Positions 50,033 through 58,112 of a stretch of DNA of 64,000 nucleotides are shown here, piece by piece. Position 1 is the stretch's first letter; each line of letters begins with the position of its first letter. Origin of the DNA: Trichomonas vaginalis G3 (lineage: Eukaryota; Parabasalia; Trichomonadida; Trichomonadidae); the NCBI RefSeq assembly GCF_026262505.1, contig NC_067206.1, positions 1,054,001 to 1,118,000 on the forward strand, read 5' to 3'. The notes beneath the pieces were generated by a model that was given only the letters and a program-made list of their open reading frames with translations, had not been told where the DNA came from and searched no databases. A program made the translations under genes and the position numbers.

Positions 50033-50434
50033 ATGGGTTTATTTGGCGCGTTAGCAGGAGTTGCATCCAGATTTTTACCCGCAGTGGGAACAATAGCCAG
50101 AGGTGTATTTGGAGTTGGAAGGAAGATTTTGAGTACATTAGGTATACTGAAAGAGAAAGCACAACCTATTATACAAACTGTACAGAAAGGTTGGGATGTA
50201 GCACGAGATGCAACAAATCTTATTCCAAATCCTGAAACAAGAGGAAAAGTTCAAGGATGGATGGACAATGTAGGAAGACAAGCAGGAAACTATTATAACA
50301 AAGCAAATGACTACTATAACCAAGCAGGACACTATATGGACCAAGGTGAAAGATTCTTTAACAGAGGATATAACCATGCACAACAGTGGGTAAACAATAA
50401 CCAACCTCAACCGCCTCAAACGTGGGGAATGTAA
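50033..50434 (+). CDS. Virion-like protein with hydrophobic Gly/Ala-rich N-terminus
   Basis: A 133-aa protein beginning MGLFGALAGVASRFLPAVGT, followed by helical and Asn/Tyr/Gln-rich segments (NYYNKANDYYNQAGHYM). Start after CATTTTTTCCTATAAGAA. The N-terminus resembles that of 7647-8171 and 46642-46884, suggesting a membrane-active or internal virion protein (inference). Confidence 0.5.
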   Translation: MGLFGALAGVASRFLPAVGTIARGVFGVGRKILSTLGILKEKAQPIIQTVQKGWDVARDATNLIPNPETRGKVQGWMDNVGRQAGNYYNKANDYYNQAGHYMDQGERFFNRGYNHAQQWVNNNQPQPPQTWGM

Positions 50435-50453
50435 AGTTTTTTATTGAGATGAA

Positions 50454-50606
50454 ATGAACAATACAGCATTGAGACAAATGGGTTCAAGATGGATTTGTCG
50501 GCTTCCAGCAGTTACACAACGTGTTTGTCAAGTTCTTCCTATACCTCAGGAAGTTTTAGACCGACTTAAAAAACAACAACAACCAGTTGAAAACAAACCA
50601 AACTAA
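50454..50606 (+). CDS. Small hypothetical element protein (50 aa)
   Basis: MNNTALRQMGSRWICRLPAV, ending LKKQQQPVENKPN. Preceded by GTTTTTTATTGAGATGAA, the same upstream box as its neighbours (50626 has TTTTTTACTGAGATGAA), which supports a real gene. No domain recognised. Confidence 0.5.
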   Translation: MNNTALRQMGSRWICRLPAVTQRVCQVLPIPQEVLDRLKKQQQPVENKPN

Positions 50607-50625
50607 AATTTTTTACTGAGATGAA

Positions 50626-51210
50626 ATGACCGAAGAAGTTGAAACGGTAGATTTGACACCACAAACAAAAAGTTCAGAACCATTGTCAAAACCTGTCAAA
50701 GAACTTACAGATGAAGAGAAAAATTCAATAATAGAAAGTGCCAGGTCTGGAAATACAAACCCTAACTACAAAGTCACTTTTCATAAAAATGGAACGGCAA
50801 GTATCTCAAAAAAGAAACAGACTCTCACAAATAAAATATTGAAGTCTGAAGGAGCTTTCGAGACAACAGATGGAAAAGTTTACTTCACTGACCAACAGTT
50901 CATTATAGAACATCTCATTGACTTAGAGTCGAAATATTCTAAACTTTACAACAAACACAAAAAGTTGAAAGGAAAACAAAAACAAATGGCATATGATATT
51001 TATGAAGATGTTGACGACACAACTATTCCTGCAAGTGAGGTAAAGTCAGAGGAACCGAAAAGTGACGAAAAACCGATAGAAGAAGAGAAACCAAAAACTG
51101 AAGATAAACCAAAACCAAAGTTTAGTTTGGAAACTAAACCAAGTCAACCTTCATTAGCTGGTATGGGTTGGCGTCAAAGACTTATGGCTTCAGGCAGTTA
51201 TGTAAAGTAA
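50626..51210 (+). CDS. Hypothetical element protein with charged C-terminal linker
   Basis: A 194-aa protein (MTEEVETVDLTPQTKSSEP). The middle has a lysine-rich predicted coiled coil (SKYSKLYNKHKKLKGKQKQM), then a Glu/Lys/Pro-rich linker (SEEPKSDEKPIEEEKPKTED) and a conserved-looking end GMGWRQRLMASGSYVK. No catalytic motif seen. Intact and well spaced in a plus-strand gene string; a structural or scaffold role is possible. Confidence 0.5.
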   Translation: MTEEVETVDLTPQTKSSEPLSKPVKELTDEEKNSIIESARSGNTNPNYKVTFHKNGTASISKKKQTLTNKILKSEGAFETTDGKVYFTDQQFIIEHLIDLESKYSKLYNKHKKLKGKQKQMAYDIYEDVDDTTIPASEVKSEEPKSDEKPIEEEKPKTEDKPKPKFSLETKPSQPSLAGMGWRQRLMASGSYVK

Positions 51211-51240
51211 AGAAAAAAATATTTTTTTATTTTATTTGAA

Positions 51241-51321
51241 ATGTACGCTGAGTTTGTTGGAGAAGACCGTTGGGAAACTTGTTTGTTAGATGAGAAATAT
51301 GAAATGGCATACCATTTTTAA
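51241..51321 (+). pseudogene. Internal-deletion copy of the HNH gene
   Basis: The first 62 bp and promoter-like T tract of the gene at 51363 are repeated 122 bp upstream, then joined directly to the gene's last bases (GGCATACCATTTT) and 3' flank. The coding remnant is 26 codons. The copy and the intact gene are in tandem, so about 520 bp of the gene body is missing from the upstream copy. Confidence 0.85.
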
Positions 51322-51362
51322 ACCATATATTTTTAAAAAAATATTTTTTTATTTTATTTGAA

Positions 51363-51947
51363 ATGTACGCTGAGTTTGTTGGAGAAGACCGTTGGGAAAC
51401 TTGTTTGTTAGATGAGAAATATGAAATTCACTGTTGTGAGTCATTTGAAGTCAGAAACAAAAAGACAAAAAGAGTTTTAAGCGAATGGGAGCAAAATAAC
51501 GGATATGCTATTATGAAGATGGGTGGGAAACGCTATTTTAAACATGTTGTCATTGCAACTCATTTTATACTGAATCCTAACAATTTACCTTTTGTAGACC
51601 ATATAAACCGTATAAGAAACGACAATAGACTTGAAAACTTACGTTGGGTCACTCGTTCTGAAAACAATAAGAACAAAAGCAAAATTGGAGATATTGTATT
51701 CGAATTTGTCGACGAACTAGAAGATGAAACAATTGAAATTACAGACTATGGCGAGCATACGTTTGAGTTTTACTACTATAGCGAAGAACAAGACTCTTTC
51801 TACTTTTATACCGGCGTAAACTATAGGAAATTACAAGTATATTTTACTAAGGCGGGCTATGCTTATGTAAACACTAGAGATACAGATGGAAAATGCGTTC
51901 AAATACTTCTTAACAAATTCAAGAAGCTATATGGCATACCATTTTAA
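51363..51947 (+). CDS. HNH endonuclease (NUMOD4/HNH_3 type) fused to a conserved C-terminal domain
   Basis: A 194-aa protein. N-terminal NUMOD4-like strand pattern (RWETCLLDEKYEIHCCESFE), then the HNH core: HVVIATHFILNPN, FVDHINRIRNDNRLENLRW and a trailing TRSENNKNK. Known of the family: HNH nucleases of this type are spread by phages and giant viruses, often as homing enzymes. The C-terminal ~75 residues (TIEITDYGEHTFEF...) match the stand-alone protein at 8315. Preceded by ATTTTTTTATTTTATTTGAA. A deletion derivative lies just upstream. Free-standing mobile nuclease is the likely role. Confidence 0.82.
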   Translation: MYAEFVGEDRWETCLLDEKYEIHCCESFEVRNKKTKRVLSEWEQNNGYAIMKMGGKRYFKHVVIATHFILNPNNLPFVDHINRIRNDNRLENLRWVTRSENNKNKSKIGDIVFEFVDELEDETIEITDYGEHTFEFYYYSEEQDSFYFYTGVNYRKLQVYFTKAGYAYVNTRDTDGKCVQILLNKFKKLYGIPF

Positions 51948-51971
51948 ACCATATATTTTTACATATATTAA

Positions 51972-52832
51972 ATGCTTCAGGTTGAAAAACAAAGAACAAA
52001 AGTAGCAGATACAAAACCATTAGACTATATCTTTACAAATGCTGGTATGACTATTTCAGATGAAGAAATTTCATCCCGAGCTTACAGGTTTGACTATCCA
52101 ATTCGTTGGCTTCAAAGTCCTTCAGATGCAAAGGCAATAGGATTTAGAAGAGTTTTGTTTTCAAATAGAACTAACGCGTTTATGTTCGCAGTATATTTTC
52201 ATGGGCAGTATAAAGGTTCTGATGGTCTAATAGACAAATTTGATGAAATGAGGATCTTTACAGTTCGTTCAGACGAAAGTCTTGAGAAAACTCTAAATGA
52301 CTTTCAAACTCAAATGAACAAATACTATTGGGAATTTCAAGAAAAATACGACTCTTTACTAAATGGAACATACTATCTGAAACTAGAATATGACAAGATG
52401 AACTCCACCGTTTCATTTCAAAAGATTGAAATTAACCCTCCAAGAGATACAGAGTTTTTATTTTGGAAAGTAGACAAACGTTCTTGGGCACAATTTCTTC
52501 GGTTACTAAACCAGAACGAACCATTACCACCAGATGGTCCATTTAAATTTATACATCCACCAGCAGATTTGACAGTTTATAGAAACGTGTTTGACCCTCA
52601 AAATGTTATGTGCCATGCAAGTTTCAGTTCAAGCAACAATAGTTTTCTATGTATTGGTAAGGACGTTTATGACTTTGCTTCTAAATTCTACGAACCACCT
52701 AGTAACAGTTTCTCTGACTTTCAAGTTTGGTTCACAACAAATGGTGTGCAACATATAATACCATTGTACTATGACTTTTATCTCGAATTGTCTTTCATAT
52801 ATAACTACGGAAAAGTGCTGAAAAAGTATTGA
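51972..52832 (+). CDS. Conserved element protein (intact family member)
   Basis: A 286-aa protein after ATTTTTACATATATTAA. Family with two broken relatives (6541-7423, 46889-47736). Conserved blocks: YRFDYPIRWLQ, AIGFRRVLF, HASFSSSNNSFLCI, FYEPPSNSFSDFQVWFTT and PLYYDFYLELSFIYNY. The end alternates hydrophobic residues in a way common in jelly-roll capsid proteins (FQVWFTTNG...I.PLYYDFYLEL). No enzyme motif. A minor capsid or fibre-attachment role is the best guess. It is followed at once by the hairpin array. Confidence 0.6.
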   Translation: MLQVEKQRTKVADTKPLDYIFTNAGMTISDEEISSRAYRFDYPIRWLQSPSDAKAIGFRRVLFSNRTNAFMFAVYFHGQYKGSDGLIDKFDEMRIFTVRSDESLEKTLNDFQTQMNKYYWEFQEKYDSLLNGTYYLKLEYDKMNSTVSFQKIEINPPRDTEFLFWKVDKRSWAQFLRLLNQNEPLPPDGPFKFIHPPADLTVYRNVFDPQNVMCHASFSSSNNSFLCIGKDVYDFASKFYEPPSNSFSDFQVWFTTNGVQHIIPLYYDFYLELSFIYNYGKVLKKY

Positions 52833-52837
52833 AAAAT

Positions 52838-53870
52838 ATATTTTAGGTGAAGTGGTGAGATCTCACCTCTTTTCTCACCTGTTTTTTCACCCGTTGAATT
52901 TTCATGAAATTCCTTAAGATAGAAAAAAGTGAGTTAAAATGAGATGTTTACTGAGGGGGTCCCTCGGTCCCTCGGTCAACTAACATCTTTTTGAAAATGG
53001 TGACAACATGACATTTTGACAACAGTCCAGGAAAATGTCAAGACTTCTTCATCGTAACGAGTGTAAATGAACCAAAAATATAATTTAGGTGAAGAGGTGA
53101 GATCTCACCTGTTTTCTCACCTCTTTTCTCACCTCTTGAATTTTCATGAAATTTGGTCATTTTTCACCAAAAATATATTTTAGGGTAGAAGGTTAGATCT
53201 AACCTGTTTTCTCACCTGTTTTCTCACCTGTTGAATTTTGTATAAAAACCAACCGCCAGAATTCCGGCGGTTGCTATATTCTTCACAAAATGCTTGTTTT
53301 GAGGTCGAGCCACTTTTGGCTCCACCTGTTTTTTCAACCAAAATTCTTGAGTTTTGTTCTGAATTCGGCAAAAATATATTTTAGGTGAAGAGGTGAGATC
53401 TCACCTCTTTTCTCACCTCTTTTCTCACCCGTTGAATTTTCATGACTTCTTCGTACATGTTTTGTCAAAACTTCTTCGTAATGAGCGTAAATCAGACAAA
53501 AATATAATTTAGGTGAAGAGGTGAGATCTCACCTGTTTTCTAACCTGTTTTCTAACATCGTAGAAAACTCATGAAATTTACACCAAAAATATATTTTATG
53601 TTAGCATGTTAGATCTAACCTCATTTCTAACCTCATTTCTAACCTCATTTCTAACATCGTAGAAAACTCATGAAATTTACACCAAAATATATTTTAGGGT
53701 AGAAGGTTAGATCTAACCTGTTTTCTAACACGTTTTCTACCCTCTTGAAATTTCATGAATTTCCTTAAGATAGAAAAAGTATTGAAAAATAAAGTTTATG
53801 TTAGCATGTTAGATCTAACACGTTTTCTAACATTTTTTCTAACATCGTAGAAAACTCTTGAAATTTCATG
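52838..53870 (+). repeat. Array of eight GATC-centred hairpin modules (forward orientation)
   Basis: Modules follow the pattern AAAATATATTTTA, then a nested stem centred on GATC, then one or two further arm copies separated by TTTTCT, then TTGAATTTTCATGAAAT or ATCGTAGAAAACTC. GATC sits at 52859, 53101, 53196, 53397, 53525, 53612, 53710 and 53812. Arms are GGTGA/TCACC in the early modules and GTTAG/CTAAC in later ones. One (53710) has GGGTAGA matched by TCTACCC. Mixed modules (53196, 53525) look recombinant. Between modules lie other short repeats. Confidence 0.88.
52958..53032 (+). repeat. 75-bp inverted repeat, left arm
   Basis: A perfect reverse complement of 55704-55778. It begins with TCCCTCGG units repeated at 9-bp spacing and continues CAACTAACATCTTTTTGAAA. 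The right arm has one more 9-bp unit. Confidence 0.92.
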
Positions 53871-53892
53871 AATGGCTCGATGTTGTCCATTG

Positions 53893-54270
53893 TTCTGTTT
53901 CAGAACTAGTCTTGTACTGTTTCAGAACAATATTTGTACTGTTTCAGAACAATATTTGTACTGTTTCAGAACAATATTTGTACTGTTTCAGAACAATATT
54001 TGTTCTGATTCAGAACAATATTTCCGTCAAAGCTCTCAATTTGTGAGAAAAATTTTCTGTTTCAGAACAATATTTGTTCTGTTTCAGAACAATATTTGTT
54101 CTGATTCAGAACAATATTTGTACTGTTTCAGAACAATATTTGTACTGTTTCAGAACAATATTTGTACTGTTTCAGAACAATATTTGTACTGTTTCAGAAC
54201 AATATTTGTACTGTTTCAGAACAATATTTGTACTGTTTCAGAACAATATTTGTACTGTTTCAGAACAATG
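53893..54270 (+). repeat. 22-bp repeat array, about 16 units
   Basis: Unit TACTGTTTCAGAACAATATT followed by TG (22 bp), about 16 times, interrupted once at about 54020-54058. Some units read GTTCTGATTCAGAAC, an imperfect palindrome. All three forward frames lack stops, so an ORF of 163 aa (53872-54363) passes through it as a 22-residue peptide repeat. The array ends at AATGTCCGACGTACCACCAA. Confidence 0.92.
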
Positions 54271-54289
54271 TCCGACGTACCACCAAAAA

Positions 54290-54385
54290 ATATATTTTAT
54301 GTTAGCATGTTAGATCTAACACGTTTTCTAACATTTTTTCTACCATTTTTTCTAACATCGTAGAAAACTCTTGAAATTTCATGAA
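54290..54385 (+). repeat. GATC-centred hairpin module 9
   Basis: GATC at 54313-54316 within GTTAGATCTAAC, with CTAAC arms and the ATCGTAGAAAACTC end. It directly follows the 22-bp array and its truncated MSDVPP frame. Confidence 0.85.
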
Positions 54386-54463
54386 TTTTGACACTTTCAC
54401 AAAAAACATAAAAAATAAAGTTAGTTTTTTTAAAAAAATATTTTTTATTCTTATTGTAAGAAC

Positions 54464-55378
54464 ATGTTAGCAACAACAGCACCAAACTCGTTAGTCATGA
54501 ACCCAACTTCAATGTTAGTAGAGATGAAAAGCTTCATTCCTTCTTCATATACTTTCGAAACAGAAATCCAGAAGATAAAGCAGGAACTTCTCCAAGGAGA
54601 TTTAGATTGCACTGCAAAAGATGAAACAAATGAAGAATATCTTTACGACATGCAGGATATTATTGACCATCTACCTAAACTTCCTGAAATACAACAACAA
54701 AAGCTCACTATTCCTGAATTTGACGAAATAGAAGTCAAAGCAACTGACTCAGTAGAAATAAAGAAGTTCATTCGTAAGGTAAACTATGAGTTTCTTGGAT
54801 TTCATTGCAACCACAAAGTCATGGACAAAGATTGCGATATGGTATATAAGAATGTTTCTGACATATATAAATCGGAGGAGTTTAAGACCTACGACAACTT
54901 TGTTTCGTTAGTTGCTGAATGTGTATGGCAGATAAGAGATAAAGATAAAAGATGTAAAATATGGAATGAACAAATAAAACCCGCTATGTTTGAGATGAAG
55001 AGAGCAATTGACGCTATAGTTGTTTTAGCTGGTTTTATTTCAATGTACAATGCTAAAATGAACCCACAATGTTCTAAATGTAAAGCAGCAATGAGGAAAT
55101 ATAACTACTCCGTCAAAGAGATAGAAAGAATGAGAAACGACTATGCAGACTTAAAGAAAGAAGTAGAAAAGCCAGCAGAAGATAAAATGGACATGTTGAC
55201 ATTTCTAAACAAAAACTATCCAACTGCTGACGATTTCCTTCTTTCAGATGTCAAGAAGAAATATAAAGATACATTCAATATTGTGAAAACTTTTGACATA
55301 CTGACAGAGGAAATAGAAGCTACAAAATTGTTTAGAATTTCAAATATACATCGTACAATTCATGTAAAACGCTTGTGA
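54464..55378 (+). CDS. Hypothetical protein inside the inverted-repeat cassette
   Basis: A 304-aa protein (MLATTAPNSLVMNPTSMLVE), intact. Features: acidic N-terminal third, FLGFHCNHKVMDKDCDMVY (Cys/His), a helical middle (AIDAIVVLAGFISMYNAKM) followed by CSKCKAAMRKYNYSVKEIERM (CxxC), and a basic C-terminal module LNKNYPTADDFLLSDVKKKY ... NIHRTIHVKRL. No family recognised; the Cys pairs could bind zinc. The start follows a T-rich box (TTTTTTATTCTTATTGTAAGAAC). It is flanked on both sides by GATC hairpins in opposite orientation. Possibly a DNA-binding protein of the replication or packaging system (inference). Confidence 0.6.
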   Translation: MLATTAPNSLVMNPTSMLVEMKSFIPSSYTFETEIQKIKQELLQGDLDCTAKDETNEEYLYDMQDIIDHLPKLPEIQQQKLTIPEFDEIEVKATDSVEIKKFIRKVNYEFLGFHCNHKVMDKDCDMVYKNVSDIYKSEEFKTYDNFVSLVAECVWQIRDKDKRCKIWNEQIKPAMFEMKRAIDAIVVLAGFISMYNAKMNPQCSKCKAAMRKYNYSVKEIERMRNDYADLKKEVEKPAEDKMDMLTFLNKNYPTADDFLLSDVKKKYKDTFNIVKTFDILTEEIEATKLFRISNIHRTIHVKRL

Positions 55379-55442
55379 AAAAAGAGGTGAAAAAACAGGT
55401 GAGAAAACAGGTGAGATCGCACCTCTTCACCTAAAATATATT
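55376..55442 (-). repeat. GATC-centred hairpin module 10 (inverted)
   Basis: GATC at 55415-55418. The central palindrome is broken by one base (GTGAGATCGCAC), yet GATC itself is kept. Arm units GGTGAAAAAACAGGTGAGAA precede it and CTTCACCTAAAATATATTTT follows. The module overlaps the stop codon of the 304-aa gene. Confidence 0.85.
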
Positions 55443-55543
55443 TTTGCTGAGTAAAATGACTAAATTTCATTATATAACTGTTATTTTTTTACGAAGAGAA
55501 CTTTTGCACTTCGTAAAAAAAATCCCTGAAATCATATCTTTTA

Positions 55544-55614
55544 TACAAAATTCAAGAGGTGAGAAAAGAGGTGAAAAAGGAGGTGAGATCTCACCTCTTC
55601 ACCTAAAATATATT
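55544..55614 (-). repeat. GATC-centred hairpin module 11 (inverted)
   Basis: GATC at 55587-55590 in GTGAGATCTCAC with arms AAGAGGTGAGAAAAGAGGTG and CTCTTCACCTAAAATATATT. Followed by TTACGCTCATTACGATGAAG, the inverse of the flank of module 5. Confidence 0.88.
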
Positions 55615-55703
55615 TTTGTCTGATTTACGCTCATTACGATGAAGAAGTCTTGACAAAACATTGACGATGAAGTCTTGACAAAACATGTACGAAGAAGTTT
55701 ATT

Positions 55704-55787
55704 TCCTGGACTGTTGTCAAAATGTCATGTTGTCACCATTTTCAAAAAGATGTTAGTTGACCGAGGGACCGAGGGACCGAGGGACCT
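55704..55787 (-). repeat. 75-bp inverted repeat, right arm, plus GACCGAGGG repeats
   Basis: Reverse complement of 52958-53032, extended by one additional 9-bp unit (GACCGAGGG three times in all). The two arms enclose 2.7 kb with all the hairpin modules except module 1 and the 304-aa gene. Confidence 0.92.
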
Positions 55788-56175
55788 GGTGACACCTAAA
55801 AACCATCTACCCTAAAATCGTGAAAAAATGACCAAATTTCATTATATAACTGTTATTTTTTTACGAAGAGAACTTTAACACTTCGTCAAAAAAATCCCTA
55901 AAATCATATCTTTTATACATGAAAATCGTAAAAAATTGCGAGTAGTAAAAAAAACCCACTCGCCTAAAACTCATGAAAATCGTGAAAAAATGACCAAATT
56001 TCATTATATAACTGTTATTTTTTTACGAAGAGAACTTTAACACTTCGTCAAAAAAATCCCTGAAATCATATCTTTTATACATGAAAATCGTGAATTTCCT
56101 TAAGATACAAGATAGAAAAAATAAAGTTAGTTTTTTATAAAATATTTTTTTTATTTTGTATGTAAGAAACAGAAA

Positions 56176-56787
56176 ATGACAAACACTGAGTTTGAAACAG
56201 TTAGAAAGATAGACAATGACACCAAAGTGGTTAGAATTGGTGATTTAAACGTAAGATACTCAAAGAAATACAAGAAATATTCTTTGTCAGACATTTTATC
56301 TCCATCTGGAAAGAGAGCAATCGACTGGGTTAGAATTGCTTCTAGTCAGAAAATTTTGACAAGAAATCCTGAGCTTATGATATCAGTAGCATTTCATGGA
56401 ACAAGAGCATATCTTATAGACAAAAGTCTTATACCAATAGTTTTGTTATGGATTGACCCAGTTGTTGGATATAACTTCATAACATATGGTTCATTCGATA
56501 CTGAACGTTGCAGTGAGGGCTTACTTTACATCGTTCAGAAACCGAAGGACTTCAATACAAAAAGATATAAGATAGGAAGAACATATAATATAACTCAAAG
56601 ATATGACAGTATAGTCAATAGAGTTAAGGTTGTGTTCGTTAACGATATGAGAGCTGCAGAAACAGAACTACTTGAAAAGTTTGAGAAAATGTATGGTGCT
56701 CCCACGAAAGGTAAAGAAACGTTTGAAGTAGATGAGATAGGTAAAGCTATAAAATTATTTGACGAAGTTGCTGAAAAATACATGTAA
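56176..56787 (+). CDS. KilA-N-like plus T5orf172/GIY-YIG-type protein
   Basis: A 203-aa protein. The first ~110 residues resemble a KilA-N DNA-binding domain (YKKYSLSDILSPSGKRAIDW ... ELMISVAFHGTRAYLIDKSL). The C-terminal ~85 residues (EGLLYIVQKPKDFNTKRYKI, GRTYNITQRYDSIVNRVKVV, AAETELLEKFEKMYG, KETFEV) match the T5orf172/MUG113 branch of GIY-YIG nucleases, with YIV...KIG as the GIY-YIG equivalent. Known: KilA-N plus GIY-YIG fusions occur in phages and large DNA viruses. Start after a TTTTTTTATTTTGTATGTAA box. Confidence 0.78.
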   Translation: MTNTEFETVRKIDNDTKVVRIGDLNVRYSKKYKKYSLSDILSPSGKRAIDWVRIASSQKILTRNPELMISVAFHGTRAYLIDKSLIPIVLLWIDPVVGYNFITYGSFDTERCSEGLLYIVQKPKDFNTKRYKIGRTYNITQRYDSIVNRVKVVFVNDMRAAETELLEKFEKMYGAPTKGKETFEVDEIGKAIKLFDEVAEKYM

Positions 56788-56875
56788 AGCGTTTATTTTT
56801 GGTCTTTTGTGAAAGTCAGAAAATAACGTTAGTTTTTTTAAAAAAATATTTTTTATCCGGAATATAAGGACAGAT

Positions 56876-57679
56876 ATGTCAACATCAGAGAACACAACAA
56901 CTGCTATCGTTCATGAAGATATAAATGAAGAATATGAGTGGGTTCAGTTTAACAAACAGTTACGTCTCATTCGTTCGGTCAAAGACGATATGTACCAAAT
57001 GCAAAGTATTTTGACAGCATGTTTTGCTCCAGATACCAAACATACAGACGATTGGTTCAAAAACCAACAGACAAAAGAACTTTTGAGCGAAGCACAGCGA
57101 CCCCGACTTTTTCCGGGGTCGCCAAAACTCTATGAAAATCGTAAAAATTTGCCAAATGGTTTGAGAGGTTGGTATGTACATAGACTTCTTGTAAATGCTG
57201 TTGCAATGTGGGCTTCACCTCGTTATGCTTGGTATATTTTCATGATGTTAGATGAAATTCATAGACAAGAACGTGAAGAGCTAGAGAACAAGCTTGAATC
57301 CAAAGACAAAAGCCTTCAGAAAAGAATACCACGTTCGGTACCAAAAGGAAAGGAAAAGAACTATAAGTATATGATTTATACTGAAGAGATGGAGAAAGAA
57401 GAAGACAGAGATATGGTTATGTTGCATTTAGTCAGAAGAAACAACAAAAGCTTTTACGACCTTGCTAAGATTTACAAATCTGACAGAAATTGGTTCTATC
57501 GCGAAAACTTACCGATTTCAATGACACCGAATGAAGATGTGAAACAAATAGTTCAAGATACGTTACCTCAAACACACTATGATATTAAAGGTTGTACAAT
57601 ACTTACCTTCAAAGAAGATTTGCCGCTACTGAAAGAAAAAATAACAGAGTATTTTGACAACTTCAAACAAGTAGAGTAG
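56876..57679 (+). CDS. KilA-N plus DUF3627-type protein
   Basis: A 267-aa protein. The KilA-N part (about 55-135) ends in LRGWYVHRLLVNAVAMWASPRYAWYIF, the classical KilA-N tail. A coiled linker (EREELENKLESKDKS) and a DUF3627-like C-terminal domain (YKYMIYTEEMEKEEDRDMVM) follow. This architecture is known from poxviruses, baculoviruses and giant viruses; function unclear, DNA binding likely. A GC-rich hairpin (GCGACCCCG/CGGGGTCGC, 57097-57122) sits in the coding frame at SEAQRPRLFPGSPKL and looks like an insertion. Confidence 0.8.
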   Translation: MSTSENTTTAIVHEDINEEYEWVQFNKQLRLIRSVKDDMYQMQSILTACFAPDTKHTDDWFKNQQTKELLSEAQRPRLFPGSPKLYENRKNLPNGLRGWYVHRLLVNAVAMWASPRYAWYIFMMLDEIHRQEREELENKLESKDKSLQKRIPRSVPKGKEKNYKYMIYTEEMEKEEDRDMVMLHLVRRNNKSFYDLAKIYKSDRNWFYRENLPISMTPNEDVKQIVQDTLPQTHYDIKGCTILTFKEDLPLLKEKITEYFDNFKQVE

Positions 57680-57739
57680 ATGAACCATTTATTTTTACGC
57701 TTGACTTCAGATGGCTCAGGTAGCTCTATAAGGTCAATT

Positions 57740-58110
57740 GTCTTGTCAAATCCTTCTGGCATTCCAAGTTCTTCCTTCCGACATTCCGAGTCCTTCCTTC
57801 AGACATTCCAAGTCCTTCCTTCAGACATTCCAAGTCCTTCCTTCCAACATTCCAAGTTCTTCCTTCCAACTGGAAAAAAATTTCCCGACAACTGGAAAAA
57901 AAATTCCCGACAACTGGAAAAAATTTTCCTGTTGTCCGTCCGTAAACCATTCAAATTTTCGAAAATTGAGAACTTTTTGGTCGAACGACAGAAAAAATTT
58001 TTCCTTCAGACAGGAAAAAAATTTCCCGACAACTGGAAAAGTTCTTCCTTCCGACATTCCGAGTCCTTCCTTCCAACAGGAAAAGTTCTTCCTTCCGACA
58101 GGACACAAAC
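57740..58110 (+). repeat. 22-bp repeat array and related hairpin repeats
   Basis: Units like GACATTCCAAGTCCTTCCTT followed by CA/CC recur at 22-bp spacing (57775-57860 and again 58050-58110). They are mixed with GACAACTGGAAAAAAATTTC-type units that contain GGAAA...TTTCC inverted repeats. Several frames on both strands stay open through it. The array ends 5' of AATGTCCGACGTACCACCAA, as the other 22-bp array does. It lies between the convergent KilA-N and ATPase genes. Confidence 0.85.
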
Positions 58111-58112
58111 GA

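Larger units (their letters stand above)
55453..56092 (+). repeat. Three direct copies of a ~95-105-bp segment
   Basis: Copies near 55453-55546, 55824-55931 and 55975-56092 share AAATTTCATTATATAACTGT, then an ACGAAG...CTTCGT stem, AAATCCCTGAAATCATATCT and TTTTATAC. Copies two and three are 162 bp apart. No coding function seen; they lie between the cassette and the GIY-YIG gene. Confidence 0.85.

Noticed and set aside
54464-55614. CRISPR-like array
   Set aside because: The repeats in this region are palindromic modules of variable length and a 22-bp head-to-tail array without unique spacers, and the host is a eukaryote.
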